Of a stretch of DNA of 64,000 bases, positions 1 through 11,869 are shown in pieces. The translations under genes were made by a program, and so were the position numbers. The stretch is taken from the NCBI RefSeq assembly GCF_051020985.1, contig NW_027475141.1, positions 2,108,001 to 2,172,000 of the forward strand. Direction: 5' to 3'. The notes under the pieces were generated by a model that was not told where the DNA came from, made no database searches, and saw nothing but the letters and a program-made list of their open reading frames with translations. Positions within the stretch are counted from its first letter, which is position 1, and each line of letters begins with the position of its first letter. The DNA comes from Nomia melanderi. Its lineage: Eukaryota > Arthropoda > Insecta > Hymenoptera > Halictidae.

Positions 1-2439
1 GCGAGATATCACCAGATATATGCTGGATTTTTACATGACGCTGGGTGACGGATTCCGAATATCTGTAATTTTCTCGGCGCCTGGTGGTCCGAGGTCGTTC
101 CTGCTGCACAGATTCATGCGCCAGGGCCCCCTGCATATAATTCACTTTGGTTTAGTGCGCTGTCTGTAATAGCACCCGAGATATCACCAGATATATATTG
201 GATTTTTTCCTGACCCTGAGTTTCCGATCCAATGAGACGGTGGTTTTCTCGGCCCCTGGTGGTCCGAGGACGATCCCGCTGCACAGATTCATGCGCTAGG
301 GCCTCCTATAGATAATTCACTTTGGTTTATTGCGCTATCTCTAATAGCACCCGAGATATCACCAGATATATATTGGATTTTTCCCTGACCCTGAGTGTCC
401 GGCCCCATGAGACGGTAGTTTTCTCGGCCCCTGGTGGACCGAGGTCGTTCCCGCTGCACAGATTCATGTTCCAGGGCCTCCTGCAGATAGATCACTTTGG
501 TTTATTGCGCTATCTCTAATAGCACCCGAGATATCACCAGATATATATCGGAATTTTCCCTGACCCTGAGTGTCCGACTCCATGAGACGGTGGTTTTCTC
601 GGCCCCTGGTGTTCCGAGGTCGTTCCCACAGCACAGATTCATGCGCCAAGGCCTCGTGCAGACAATGCACCTTGGTTTATTATGCTATATCTAATAGCAC
701 CCGAGATATCACCAGATATATATTGGATTTTCCCCTGACCCTGATCGTCCGGCCCCATGTGTCGGTGGTTTTCTCGGCCCCTGGTGGTTCGAGGTCGATC
801 CCGCTGCACAGAATCATGCGCCAGGGCCTCCTACAGACAATGCACTTTGATTTATTGCGCTATCTGTAATAGCACGCGAGATATCACCAGATATATGCTG
901 GATTTTTACATGACCCTGGGTGACGGATTCCGAATATCTGTAATTTCCTCGGCGCCTGGTGGTCCGAGGTCGTTCCTGCTGCACAGATTCATTCGCCAGT
1001 GCCTCCTACAGACAATGCACTTTGATTTATTGCGCTATCTCTAATAGCACCCGAGATATCACCAGATATATATTGGATTTTCCCCTGACCCTGATTGTCC
1101 GGCCCCATGTGTCGGTGGTTTTCTCGGCCCCTGGTGGTCCGAGGTCGATCCCGCTGCACAGATTCATGCGCCAGGGCCTCCTGCAGAAAATGCAGTTTGA
1201 TTTATTGCGCTATCTGTAATAGCACCCGAGATATCACCAGATATATATTGGATTTTCCCCTGACCCTGATTGTCCGGCCCCATGTGTCGGTGGTTTTCTC
1301 GGCCCCTGGTGGTCCGAGGTCGATCCCGCTGCACAGATTCATGCGCCAGGGCCTCCTGCAGAAAATGCAGTTTGATTTATTGCGCTATCTGTAATAGCAC
1401 CCGAGATATCACTAGATATATATTGGATTTCCCCTGACCCTGACAGTCCGGCCCCATGAGACGGTAGTTTTCTCGGCCCCTGGTGGTCCGAGGTCGATCC
1501 CGCTGCACATAATCATGCGCCAGGGCCTCCTACAGAAAATGCAGTTTGATTTATTGCGCTATCTGTAATAGCACCCGAGATATCAGCAGATATATATTGG
1601 ATTTTTCCTTGACCCTGACAGTCCGACCCCATGAGACGGTGGTTTTCTCGGCCCCTGGTGGTCCGAGGTCGATCCCGCTGCACATAATCATGCGCCAGGG
1701 CCTCCTACAGAAAATGCAGTTTGATTTATTGCGCTATCTGTAATAGCACCCGAGATATCACCAGATATATATTGGATTTTTCCTTGACCCTGACAGTCCG
1801 GCCCCATGAGTCGATGGTTTTCTCGGTCCTTCGTGGTCCGAGGTCGATCCCGCTGCACAGATTCATGCGCCAGGGCCTCCTATAGATAATTCACTTTGGT
1901 TTATTGCGCTATCTCTAATAGCACCGGAGATATCACCAGATATATATTGGATTTTTCCCTCACCCTGACAGCCTGGCCCCATGTGTCTGTGGATTTCTCG
2001 GCCCCTGGTGGTCCGAGGTCGTTCCCGCTGCACACATTCATGCGCCAGGGCCCCCTGCAGATAATTCACTTTGGTTTAGTGCGCTGTCTGTAATAGACCC
2101 CGAGATATCACCAGATATATATTGGATTTTCCCCTGACCCTGAGTGTCCGGCCCCATGAGACGGTAGTTTTCTCGGCACCTGGTGGTCCGAGGTCGTTCC
2201 CGCTGCACCGATTCATGCACTAGGGCCTCCTGCAGACAATGCAATTTGATTTATTGCGCTATCTCTAATAGCACCCGAGATATCACCTGATATATATTGG
2301 ATTTTCCCCTGACCCTGACACTCCGGCCCCATGAGACGGTGATTTTCTCGGCCCGTGGTGCTCCGAGGTCGATCCCGCTGCACAGATTCATGCGCCAGGG
2401 CCTCCTATAGATAATTCACTTTGGTTTATTGCGCTATCT

Positions 2440-3040
2440 CTAGTAGCACCCGAGATATCACCAGATATATATTGGATTTTTCCCTGACCCTGACAGTCCG
2501 GCCCCATGAGGCGGTGATTTTCTCGGCCCCTGGTGGTCCGAAGTCGTTCCCACTGCACACATTCATGCGCTAGGGCCTCCTGCAGACAATGCACTTTGAT
2601 TTATTGCGCTACCTCTAATTGCACCCGAGATATCACCAGATATATATTGGATTTATCCCTGACCCTGACAGTCCGACCCCATGAGGCGGTGGTTTTCTCG
2701 GCCCCTGGTGGTCGGAGGTCATTCCCGCTGCACAGATTCATGCGCCAGGGCCTCCTACAGACAATGCACTTTGATTTATTGCGCTATCTGTAATAGCACC
2801 CGTGATATCACCTGATATATATTGGATTTTTAACTGACCCTGACAGTCCGGCCCCATGTGTCGGTGGTTTTCTCGGCCCCTTGTGGTCCGAGGTCGATCC
2901 CGCTGCACAGATTCATGCGCCAGGGACTTCTACAGACAATGCACTTTGATATATTGCGCTATCTGTAATAGCACCCGAGATATCACCCGATATATATTGG
3001 ATTTTCGCTTGACCCTGAGTGTCCGGCCCCATGCGACTGT
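2440..3040 (+). repeat. About 600 bp block duplicated at 4190-4790
   Basis: Four consecutive monomers are shared with 4190-4790 at an offset of 1,748 bp (ten monomers less 2 bp). Shared rare markers are GAGGCGGTGATTTTC, CGAAGTCGTTCCCACTGC, CTACCTCTAATTGC, TTTTTAACTGACC and TTTTCGCTTGACC. Identity falls to the background level on both sides. Confidence 0.8.
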
Positions 3041-4189
3041 AGTTTTCTCGGCCCCTGGTGGTCCGAGGTCGTTCCCGCTGCACAGATTCATGCGCCAGGG
3101 CCTCCTACAGACAATGCACTTTGATTTATTGCTCTATCTCTAATAGCACCCGAGATATCACCAGATATATATTGGATTTTCCCCAGACCCTGAGTGTCCG
3201 GCCCCATGAGACTGTGGTTTTCCCGGCCCCTGGGGGTGAGGTCGTTCCCGCTGTACAGATTCATTGGCCAGGGCCTGCTACAGACAATGCACTTTGATTT
3301 ATTGCGCTATCTGTAATAGCAGCCGAGATATCACCAGATTTATATTGGATTTTTCCCTGACCCTGTGTGTCCGACCCCATGAGACGGTGGTTTTCTCGGC
3401 CCCTGGTGGTGCGAGTCCGTTCCCGCTCTACAGATTCATGCGCCAGGGCGTCCTGCAGACAATGCACTTTGATTTATTTCGCTGTGTCTAATAGCACCCG
3501 AGATATCACCAGATATATATTGGATTTTTCCCTGACCCTGACAGTCCGGCCCCATGAGACGGTGATTTTCTCGACCCCTGGAGGTCCGAGGTCGATCCCG
3601 CTGCACAGATTCATTCGCCGGGGCCTCCTATAGATAATTCACTTTGGTTTATTGCGCTATCTCTAATAGCACCCGAGATATCACCAGATATATATTGAAT
3701 TTTTCCCCGACCCTGAGTGCCCGGCCCCATGTGTCGGTGGTTTTCTCGGCCCCTGGTGATCCGTGGTCGATCCCGCTGCACAGATTTATGCGCCAGGGCC
3801 TTCTACAGACAGTGCACTTTGATTTATTGCGCTATCTGTAACAGGACCCGTGATATCACCAGATATATATTTGATTTTTCCCTGACCCTGAGTGTCCGGC
3901 CCCATGAGACGGTGGTTTTCTCGGCCCCTGGTGGTCCGAGATCGTTCCCGCTGCACAGATTCATGCGGCAGGGCCCCCTGCAGATAATTCACTTTGATTT
4001 ATTGCGCTATCTCTAATAGCACCCGAGATATCACCAGATTCATATTGGATTTTTCCCTGACCCTGACAGTCCGGCCCCATGAGACTTTGATTTTCTCGGC
4101 CCCTGGTGGTCCGAGGTTGATCCCGCTGCACAGATTCAGGCGCCAGGGCCTCCTACAGACAATGCACTTTGATTTATTGCGCTATCTGT

Positions 4190-4790
4190 AAGAGCACCCG
4201 AGATATCACCAGATATATATTGGATTTTTCCCTGACCCTGACAGTCCGGCCCCATGAGGCGGTGATTTTCTCGGCCCCTGGTGGTCCGAAGTCGTTCCCA
4301 CTGCACACATTCATGCGCTAGGGCCTCCTGCAGACAATGCACTTTGATTTATTGCGCTACCTCTAATTGCACCCGAGATATCACCAGATATATATTGGAT
4401 TTATCCCTGACCCTGACAGTCCGACCCCATGAGGCGGTGGTTTTCTCGGCCCCTGGTGGTCGGAGGTCGTTCCCGCTGCACAGATTCATGCGCCAGGGCC
4501 TCCTACAGACAATGCACTTTGATTTATTGCGCTATCGGTAATAGCACCCGTGATATCACCTGATATATATTGGATTTTTAACTGACCCTGACAGTCCGGC
4601 CCCATGTGTCGGTGGTTTTCTCGGCCCCTTGTGGTCCGAGGTCGATCCCGCTGCACAGATTCATGCGCCAGGGACTCCTACAGACAATGCACTTTGATAT
4701 ATTGCGCTATCTGTAATAGCACCCGAGATATCACCCGATATATATTGGATTTTCGCTTGACCCTGAGTGTCCGGCCCCATGCGACGGTGG
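4190..4790 (+). repeat. Second copy of the 2440-3040 block
   Basis: This block matches 2440-3040 monomer by monomer, with only a few substitutions such as ATCTGTAAT to ATCGGTAAT near 4536. The intervening 1.15 kb is not part of the repeated unit, so this is a segmental duplication within the array rather than an adjacent HOR. Confidence 0.8.
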
Positions 4791-7700
4791 TTTTCTCGGC
4801 CCGTGGTGGACCGAGGTCGTTCCCGCTGCACAGATTCATGCGCCAGGGCATCCTGCAGATAATTCACTTTGGTTTATTGCGCTATCTGTAATAGTACCCG
4901 AGATATCACCAGATATATATTGGATTTTTCCCTGACCCTGAGTGTCCGGCCCCATGAGACGGTGGTTTTCTCGGCCCCTGGTGGTCCAAGGTCGTTCCCG
5001 CTGCACAGATTCATGCGCCAGGGCCCCCTGCAGATAATCCACTTTGGTTTAGTGCGCTATCTGTAATAGCACCCGAGATATCACCAGATATATATTGGAT
5101 TCTTCTCTGACCCTGAGTGTCCGACTCCATGAGACGGTGGTTTTCGCGGCCCCTGGTGGTCCTAGGTCATTCCCGCTGCACAGATTCATGCGCCAGGGCC
5201 TCCCACAGACGATGCACTTTGATTTATTGCGATATGTGTAATAGCACCCGAGATATCACCAGATATATATTGGATTTTTCCCTGACCCTGACAGACCGGC
5301 CCCATGAGACGGTTATTTTCTCGGCCCCTGGTGGTCCGGGGTCGATCCCAGTGCACAGATTCATGCGCCAGGGCCTCCTACAGACAATGCACTTTGGTTT
5401 ATTGCGCTATCTCTAATTGCACCCGAGATATCACCAGATATATATTGGATTTTTAACTGACCCTGACAGTCCGGCCCCATGTGTCGGTGGTTTTCTCAGC
5501 CCCTGGTGGTCCGAGGTCGTTCCCGCTGCACAGATTCATGCGCCAGGGCCTCCTACAGACAATGCACTTTGGTTTATTGCGCTCCCTGTAATAGCACCCG
5601 AGATACTACCAGATATATATTGGATTTTTCCCTGACCCTGACAGACCGGCCCCACGAGACGGTGATTTTCTCGGCCCCTGGTGGTCCGAGGTCGTTCCCG
5701 CTGCACAGATTCATGCGCCTGGGCCTCCTACAGACAATGCACTTTGGTTTATTGCGCTATCTATAATAGCACCCGAGATACCACCAGATATATATTGGAT
5801 TTCTCCCTGACCCTGACAGTCCGGCCCCACGAGACGGTGATTTTCTCGGCCCCTGGTCATCCGAGATCGTTCCCGTTGCGCAGATTCATGCGCAAGGGCC
5901 TCCTACGGACAGTGCACTTTGATTTATTGCGATATCTCTAATAGCACCCGAGATATCACCAGATATATATTGGATTTTCCCCTGACCCTGAGTGTCCGGA
6001 CCCATGAGACGGTGGTTTTCTCGGCCCCCGGTGGTCCGAGGTCGTTCCCGCTGCCCAGATTCATGCGACAGGGCCTCCTACAGACAATGCACTTTGGTTT
6101 ATTGCGCTATCTCTAATTGCACCCGAGATATCACCAGATATATATTGGATTTTTCCCTGACCCTGACAGTCCGGCCCCATGAGACGGTGGTTTTCTCGGC
6201 CCCTAGTGGCCCGAGGTAGTTCCCGCTGCACAGATTCATGCGCCAGGGCCTCCTGCAGATAATTCACTTTGCTTTATTGCGCTATCTCTAATAGCACCCG
6301 AGATTTCACCAGATATATATTGGATTTTACCCTGACCCTTAGTACCCGGCCCCATGAGTCGGTGGTTTTCTCGGCCCCTGGTGGTCCGAGGTCGTTCCCG
6401 CTGCACAGATTCATGCGCAAGGGCCTCATACGGACAGTGCACTTTGATTTATTGCGCTATCTCTAATAGCACCCGAGATATCACCAGGTATATACTGGAT
6501 TTTTACATGACCTTGGGTGACGGATACCGAAAATCTGTAATTTTCTCGGCCCCTGGTGGTCCGAGGTCGTTCCCGCTGCCCAGATTCATGCGCCAGGGCC
6601 TCCTACAGACAATGCACTTTGATTTATTGCGCTGTCTGTAATAGCACCCTAGAAAGAACCATATATATGCTGGATTTTTACATGTCCTTGGGTGTCCGGC
6701 CCAATGAGTCAGTGGTTTTCTCGGCCCCTGATGGTCCGAGGTCGCTCCCGCTGCACAGATTCATGCGCCTGGGCCTCCTTCAGGCAATGCACTTTGGTTT
6801 ATTGCGCTATCTCTAATAGCACCCGAGATATCACCAGATATATGCTGCATTTTTCCCTGACCGTGAGTGTCCGGCCCCATGTGTCGGTGGATTTCTCGGC
6901 CCCTGGTGGTCCGAAGTCTATCCCGCTGCACAGATTCATGCGCCAGGGCATACTGCAGACAGTGCACTTTGATTTGTCGCGCTATCTGTAATAGCACCCG
7001 AGATATCATCAGATACATTCTGGATTTTTACATGACCTTGGGCGTCCGGACCCATGCGTCCGCGGTTTTCTCGACCACTGGTGGTCCGAGGTCGTTCCCG
7101 CTGCACAGACTCATGCGCCAGGGCCTCCTACAGACAATGCACTTTGGTTTATTGCGCTATCTGTAATAGCACCCGAGATACCACCAGATATATATTGGAT
7201 TTTTCCCTGACCCTGACAATCCGGCCCCGTGAGACGGTGGTTTTCCCGGCCCCTGGTGGTCCGAGGTCGGTCCCGCTGCCCATATTCATGCGCCAGGGCC
7301 TCCTACAGGCAATGCACTTTGATTTATTGCGCTATCTGTAATAGCACCCGAGAAAGCTCCATATATATGTTGGATTTTTACATCACATTGGGTGACGGAT
7401 ACCGAAAATCTATCATTTTCACGGAACCTGGTGGTCCGAGGTCGTTCCCGCTGGCCAGATTCATGCACCAGGGCCTCCTACAGACAATGCACTTTGATTT
7501 ATTGCGCTATCTCTAATAGCGCCCGAGATATCACCAGGTATATATTGGATTTTCCCCTGACCCTGAGTGTCCGGCCCCATGAGACGGTGGTGTTCTCGGC
7601 CCCTGGTGGTCCGAGGTCGTTCCCGCTGCCCAGATTCATGCGCCAGGGCCTCCTGCAGATAATTCACTTTGGTTTATTGCGCTATCTCTAATAGCACCCG

Positions 7701-9171
7701 AGGTATCACCAGATATATATTGGATTTTCCCCTGACCCTGAGTGTCCGTGCGCAATGAGACGGTGGTTTTATGGGCCCCTGGTGGTCCGAGGTCGTTCCC
7801 GTTGCACAGATGCATGCGCCAGGGCCTCCTGCAGATAATTCAGTTTGATTTACCGCGCTGTCTGTAATTGCACCTGAGATATCACCAGATATATATTGGA
7901 TTTTTCCCTGACCCTGAGTGTCCGGCCCCATGAGACGGTGGTTTTTTCGGCCACTGGTGGTCCGAGCTCGTTTCCGCTGCACAGATTCATGCGCCAGGGC
8001 CTCCTGCAGACAATGCACTTTGATTTATTGCGCTATCTCTAATACCACCCGAGGTATCACGAGATATATGCTGTATTTTTACATGACCTTGGGTGACGGA
8101 TACCGAAAATCTGTAATTTTCTCGGCCCCTGGTGGTCCGAGGTCCTTCCTGCTGCACAGATTCATGCGCAAGGGCCTCCTAGGGACAATGCACTTTGGTT
8201 TATTGCGCTATCTGTAATAGCACCCGAGATATCACCAGATATATATTGGATTTTCCCCTGACCCTGAGTGTCCGGCCCCATGAGACGGTGGTTTTCTCGG
8301 CCCCTGGTGGTCCGAGGACGTTCCCGCTGCCCAGAATCATGCGCCGGGGCCTCCTACAGACAATGCACTTTGATTTATTGCGCTATCTGTCATAGCACCC
8401 GAGAAAGCTCCATATATATGCTGGATTTTTACATGACTTTGGGTGACGGATACCGAAAATCTGTAATTTTCTCGGCCCCTGGTGGTCCGAGGTCGTTCCC
8501 GCTGCAAAGATTCATGCGCCCGGGCCTCCTGCAGATTATTCACTTTGGTTTATTGCGCTATCTCTAATAGCACCCGAGATATCACCAGATATATATTGGA
8601 TTTTTCCCCGAACCTAACTGTCCGGCCCCATGAGACGGTGGTTTTCTCGGACCCTGGTGATCCGAGGTCGTTCCCGCTGCACAGATTCATGCGCCAGGGC
8701 CTCCTACAGACAATGCACTTTTTATTTATTGCGCTATCTGTAATAGCACCCGAGATATCACCAGATATATCTTGGATTTTTCCCTGACCGTGAGTGTCCG
8801 GCCCCATGAGACGGTGGTTTTCTCGGCCCCCGGTGGTCCGAGGACGTTCCCGCTGCCCAGAATCATGCGCCAGGTCCTCCTACAGACAATGCACTTTGAT
8901 TTATTGCGCTATCTGTAATAGCACCCGAGAAAGCTCCATATATATGCTGGATTTTTACATGACTTTGGGTGACGGATACCGAAAATCTGTAATTTTCTCG
9001 GCCCCTGGTGGTCCGATGTCTTTCCTGCTGCACAGATTCATGCGCAAGGGCCTCCTACGGACAGTGCACTTTCATTTATTGCGATATCTCTAATAGCACC
9101 CGAGATATCCCCAGATATATATTGGATTTTCCCATGACCCTGAGTGTCCGGCCCCATGAGTCGGTGGTTTT

Positions 9172-9192
9172 CTCGGACCCTGGTGGTCCGAG
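9172..9192. repeat. Perfect 8 bp inverted repeat
   Basis: A single 21 bp site with the perfect stem sits in a type A copy between type B copies. The related monomer in domain 7 has it at 59553-59573. Confidence 0.85.
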
Positions 9193-9802
9193 GTCGTTCC
9201 CGCTGCCCAGATTCATGCGCCAGGTCCTCCTACAGACAATGCACCTTGATTTATTGCGCTATCTGTAATAGCACCCGAGATATCGCCAGATATATATTGG
9301 ATTTTTCCCTGACCCTGAGCGTCCGGCCCCATAAGACGGTGGTTCTCTCGGCCCCTGGTGGGCGGAGGCCGTTCCCTCTGCACAGATGCATGCGCCAGGG
9401 CCTCCTACAGACAATGCACTTTGATTTATTGCGCCATCTGTAATCGCACCCGAGAAAGCTCCATACATATGTTGGATTTTTACATGACTTTGGGTGACGG
9501 ACACCGAAAATCTGTAATTTTCTCTGCCCCTGGTGGTCCGAGGTCGTTACCGCTGCACAGATTCATGCGCCAGGGCCTCCTGCAGATAATTCACTCTGGT
9601 TTATTGCGCTGTCTCTAATAGCACCCGAGATATCACCAGATATATCTTGGATTTTTCCCTGACCCTGAGTGTCCGGCCCCATGAGACGGTGGTTTTCTCG
9701 GCCCCTGGTGGTCCGAGGTCGTTCCCGCTGGCCAGAATCATGCGCCAGGGCCTCCTATAGACAATGCACTTTGATTTATTGCGCTATCTGTAATAGCACC
9801 CG

Positions 9803-9968
9803 AGAAAGCTCCATATATATGCTGGATTTTTACATGACTTTGGGTGACGGATACCGAAAATCTGTAATTTTCTCGGCCCCTGGTGGTCCGATGTCTTTCC
9901 TGCTGCACAGATTCATGCGCAAGGGCCTCCTACGGACAGTGCACTTTCATTTATTGCGATATCTCTAA
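9803..9968 (+). repeat. Representative type B monomer (diverged 5' half)
   Basis: The copy begins GAGAAAGCTCC in place of GAGATATCACC. It carries TTTACATGACTTTGGG, GACGGATACCG and AAAATCTGTAATTTTC where type A has CCTGACCCTGAGTG, TCCGGCCCC and GAGACGGTGG. The first 75 bp align to type A without gaps at about 51 of 75 positions, with a minimum of 3 of 10 in the CCCCATGAGA segment. Downstream of CTCGG the copy follows type A closely. Type B copies often have the partner 3' form CGCAAGGGCCTCCTACGGACA. Confidence 0.85.
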
Positions 9969-11368
9969 TAGCACCCGAGATATCCCCAGATATATATTGG
10001 ATTTTCCCCTGACCCTGAGTGTCCGGCCCCATGAGACGGTGGTTTTCTCGGCCCCTCGTGGTCCCAGGTCGTTCCCGCTGCACAGATTCAAGCGCCAGGG
10101 CCTCCTGCAGATAATTCACTCTGGTTTATTGCGCTATCTCTAATAGCACCCGAGATATCACCACATATATCTTGGATTTTCCCCTGACCCTGAGTGTCCG
10201 GCCCCGTGAGACGGTGGTTTTCCCGGCCCCTGGTGGTCCGAGGTCGGTCCCGCTGCCCATATTCATGCGCCAGGGCCTCCTACAGGCAATGCACTTTGAT
10301 TTATTGCGCTATCTGTAATAGCACCCGAGAAAGCTCCATATATATGTTGGATTTTTACATCACATTGGGTGACGGATACCGAAAATCTATCATTTTCACG
10401 GTCCCTGGTGGTCCGAGGTCGGTCCCGCTGCCGATATTCATGCGCCAGGGCCTCCTACAGGCAATGCACTTTGATTTATTGCGCTATCTGTAATAGCACC
10501 CGAGAAAGTACCATATATATGTTGGATTTTTACATCACATTGGGTGACGGATACCGAAAATCTATCATTTTCACGGAACCTGGTGGTCCGAGGTCGTTCC
10601 CGCTGGCCAGATTCATGCGCCAGGGCCTCCTGCAGATAATTCACTCTGGTTTATTGCGCTATCTGTAATAGCACCCGAGATATCACCAGATATATGCTGG
10701 ATTTTTACATGACCTTGGGTGACGGATTCCGAATATCTGTAATTTTCTCGGCCCCTGGTGGTCCGAGATCGTTCCCGCTGCACAGATTCATGCGCCAGGG
10801 CCTCCTGCAGATAATTCACTTTAGTTCATTGCGCTATCTCTAATAGCACCCGAGATATCACCAGATATATATTGGATTTTTCCCTGACCCTGAGTGTCCG
10901 GCCCCATGAGACGGTGGTTTTTTCGGCCACTGGTGGTCCGAGCTCGTTTCCGCTGCACAGATTCATGCGCCAGGGCCTCCTGCAGACAATGCACTTTGAT
11001 TTATTGCGCTATCTCTAATACCACCCGAGGTATCACCAGATATATGCTGGATTTTTACATGACCTTGGGTGACGGATACCGAAAATCTGTAATTTTCTCG
11101 GCCCCTGGTGGTCCGAGGTCCTTCCTGCAGCACAGATTCATGCGCAAGGGCCTCCTAGGGACGATGCACTTTGGTTTATTGCGCTATCTCTAATAGCACC
11201 CGAGATATCACCAGATATATATTGGATTTTCCCCTGACCCTGAGTGTCCGGCCCCATGAGACGGTGGTTTTCTCGGCCCCTGGTGGTCCGAGGTCGTTCC
11301 CGTTGCACAGATGCATGCGCCAGGGCCTCCTGCAGATAATTCAGTTTGATTTACCGCGCTATCTGTAA

Positions 11369-11716
11369 TTGCACCTGAGATATCACCAGATATATATTGG
11401 ATTTGTCCCTGACCCTGAGTGTCCGGCCCCATGTGTCGGTGGTTTTCTCGGCCCCTGGTGGTCCTAGGTCGTTCTCGCTGCACAGATTCATGCGCCAGGG
11501 CCCCTGCAGATAATTCACTTTGGTTTATTGCGCTATCTGTAACAGCACCCGAGATATCACCAGATATATATTGGATTTGTCCCTGACCCTGAGTGTCCGG
11601 CCCCATGTGTCGGTGGTTTTCTCGGCCCCTGGTGGTCCTAGGTCGTTCTAGCTGCACAGATTCATGCGCCAGGGCCCCTGCAGATAATTCACTTTAGTTC
11701 ATTGCTCTATCTCTAA
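11369..11716 (+). repeat. Adjacent pair of 174 bp monomers, nearly identical
   Basis: Two neighbouring copies (11369-11542 and 11543-11716) share GGATTTGTCCCTG, ATGTGTCGGTGG, GTCCTAGGTCGTTC and the shortened GGGCCCCTGCAG, which loses one base from the usual 175. Because 174 is divisible by three, the reading frame no longer rotates between them. The minus strand therefore stays open for about 450 bp (11208-11657). The translation is simply the monomer repeated and has no sign of coding selection. Confidence 0.85.
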
Positions 11717-11869
11717 TAGCACCCGAGATATCACCAGATATATATTGGATTTTTCCCTGACCCTGAGTGCCCGGCCCCATGAGACGGTGGTTTTTTCGGC
11801 CACTGGTGGTCCGAGCTCGTTTCCGCTGCACAGATTCATGGGCCAGGGCCTCCTGCAGACAATGCACTT

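Larger units (their letters stand above)
1..6470 (+). repeat. Domain 1: type A monomers rich in the CTGACAGTCC subtype
   Basis: Most copies here are type A, many with CTGACAGTCC instead of CTGAGTGTCC, and several with ATGTGTCGGTGG or the 3' form AGAAAATGCAGTTTGA. Only two B-like hybrids appear, at about 1-115 and 876-990. The same markers dominate 42.8-58.9 kb, so the two domains are relatives. For example, the monomer with GCAGCCGAG, GATTTATATTGG and CCTGTGTGTCCG near 3318 recurs near 50910 and 54573. The right edge is gradual, over about 5.2-6.5 kb. Confidence 0.65.

Noticed and set aside
780..800. RNA polymerase III B-box-like GGTTCGAGGTC, also near 29833, 31233, 32633 and 60266
   Set aside because: It is a one-base variant of the common GGTCCGAGGTC, still has a mismatch to the B box, and no A box lies at a suitable distance upstream. 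A tRNA or SINE origin is not supported.
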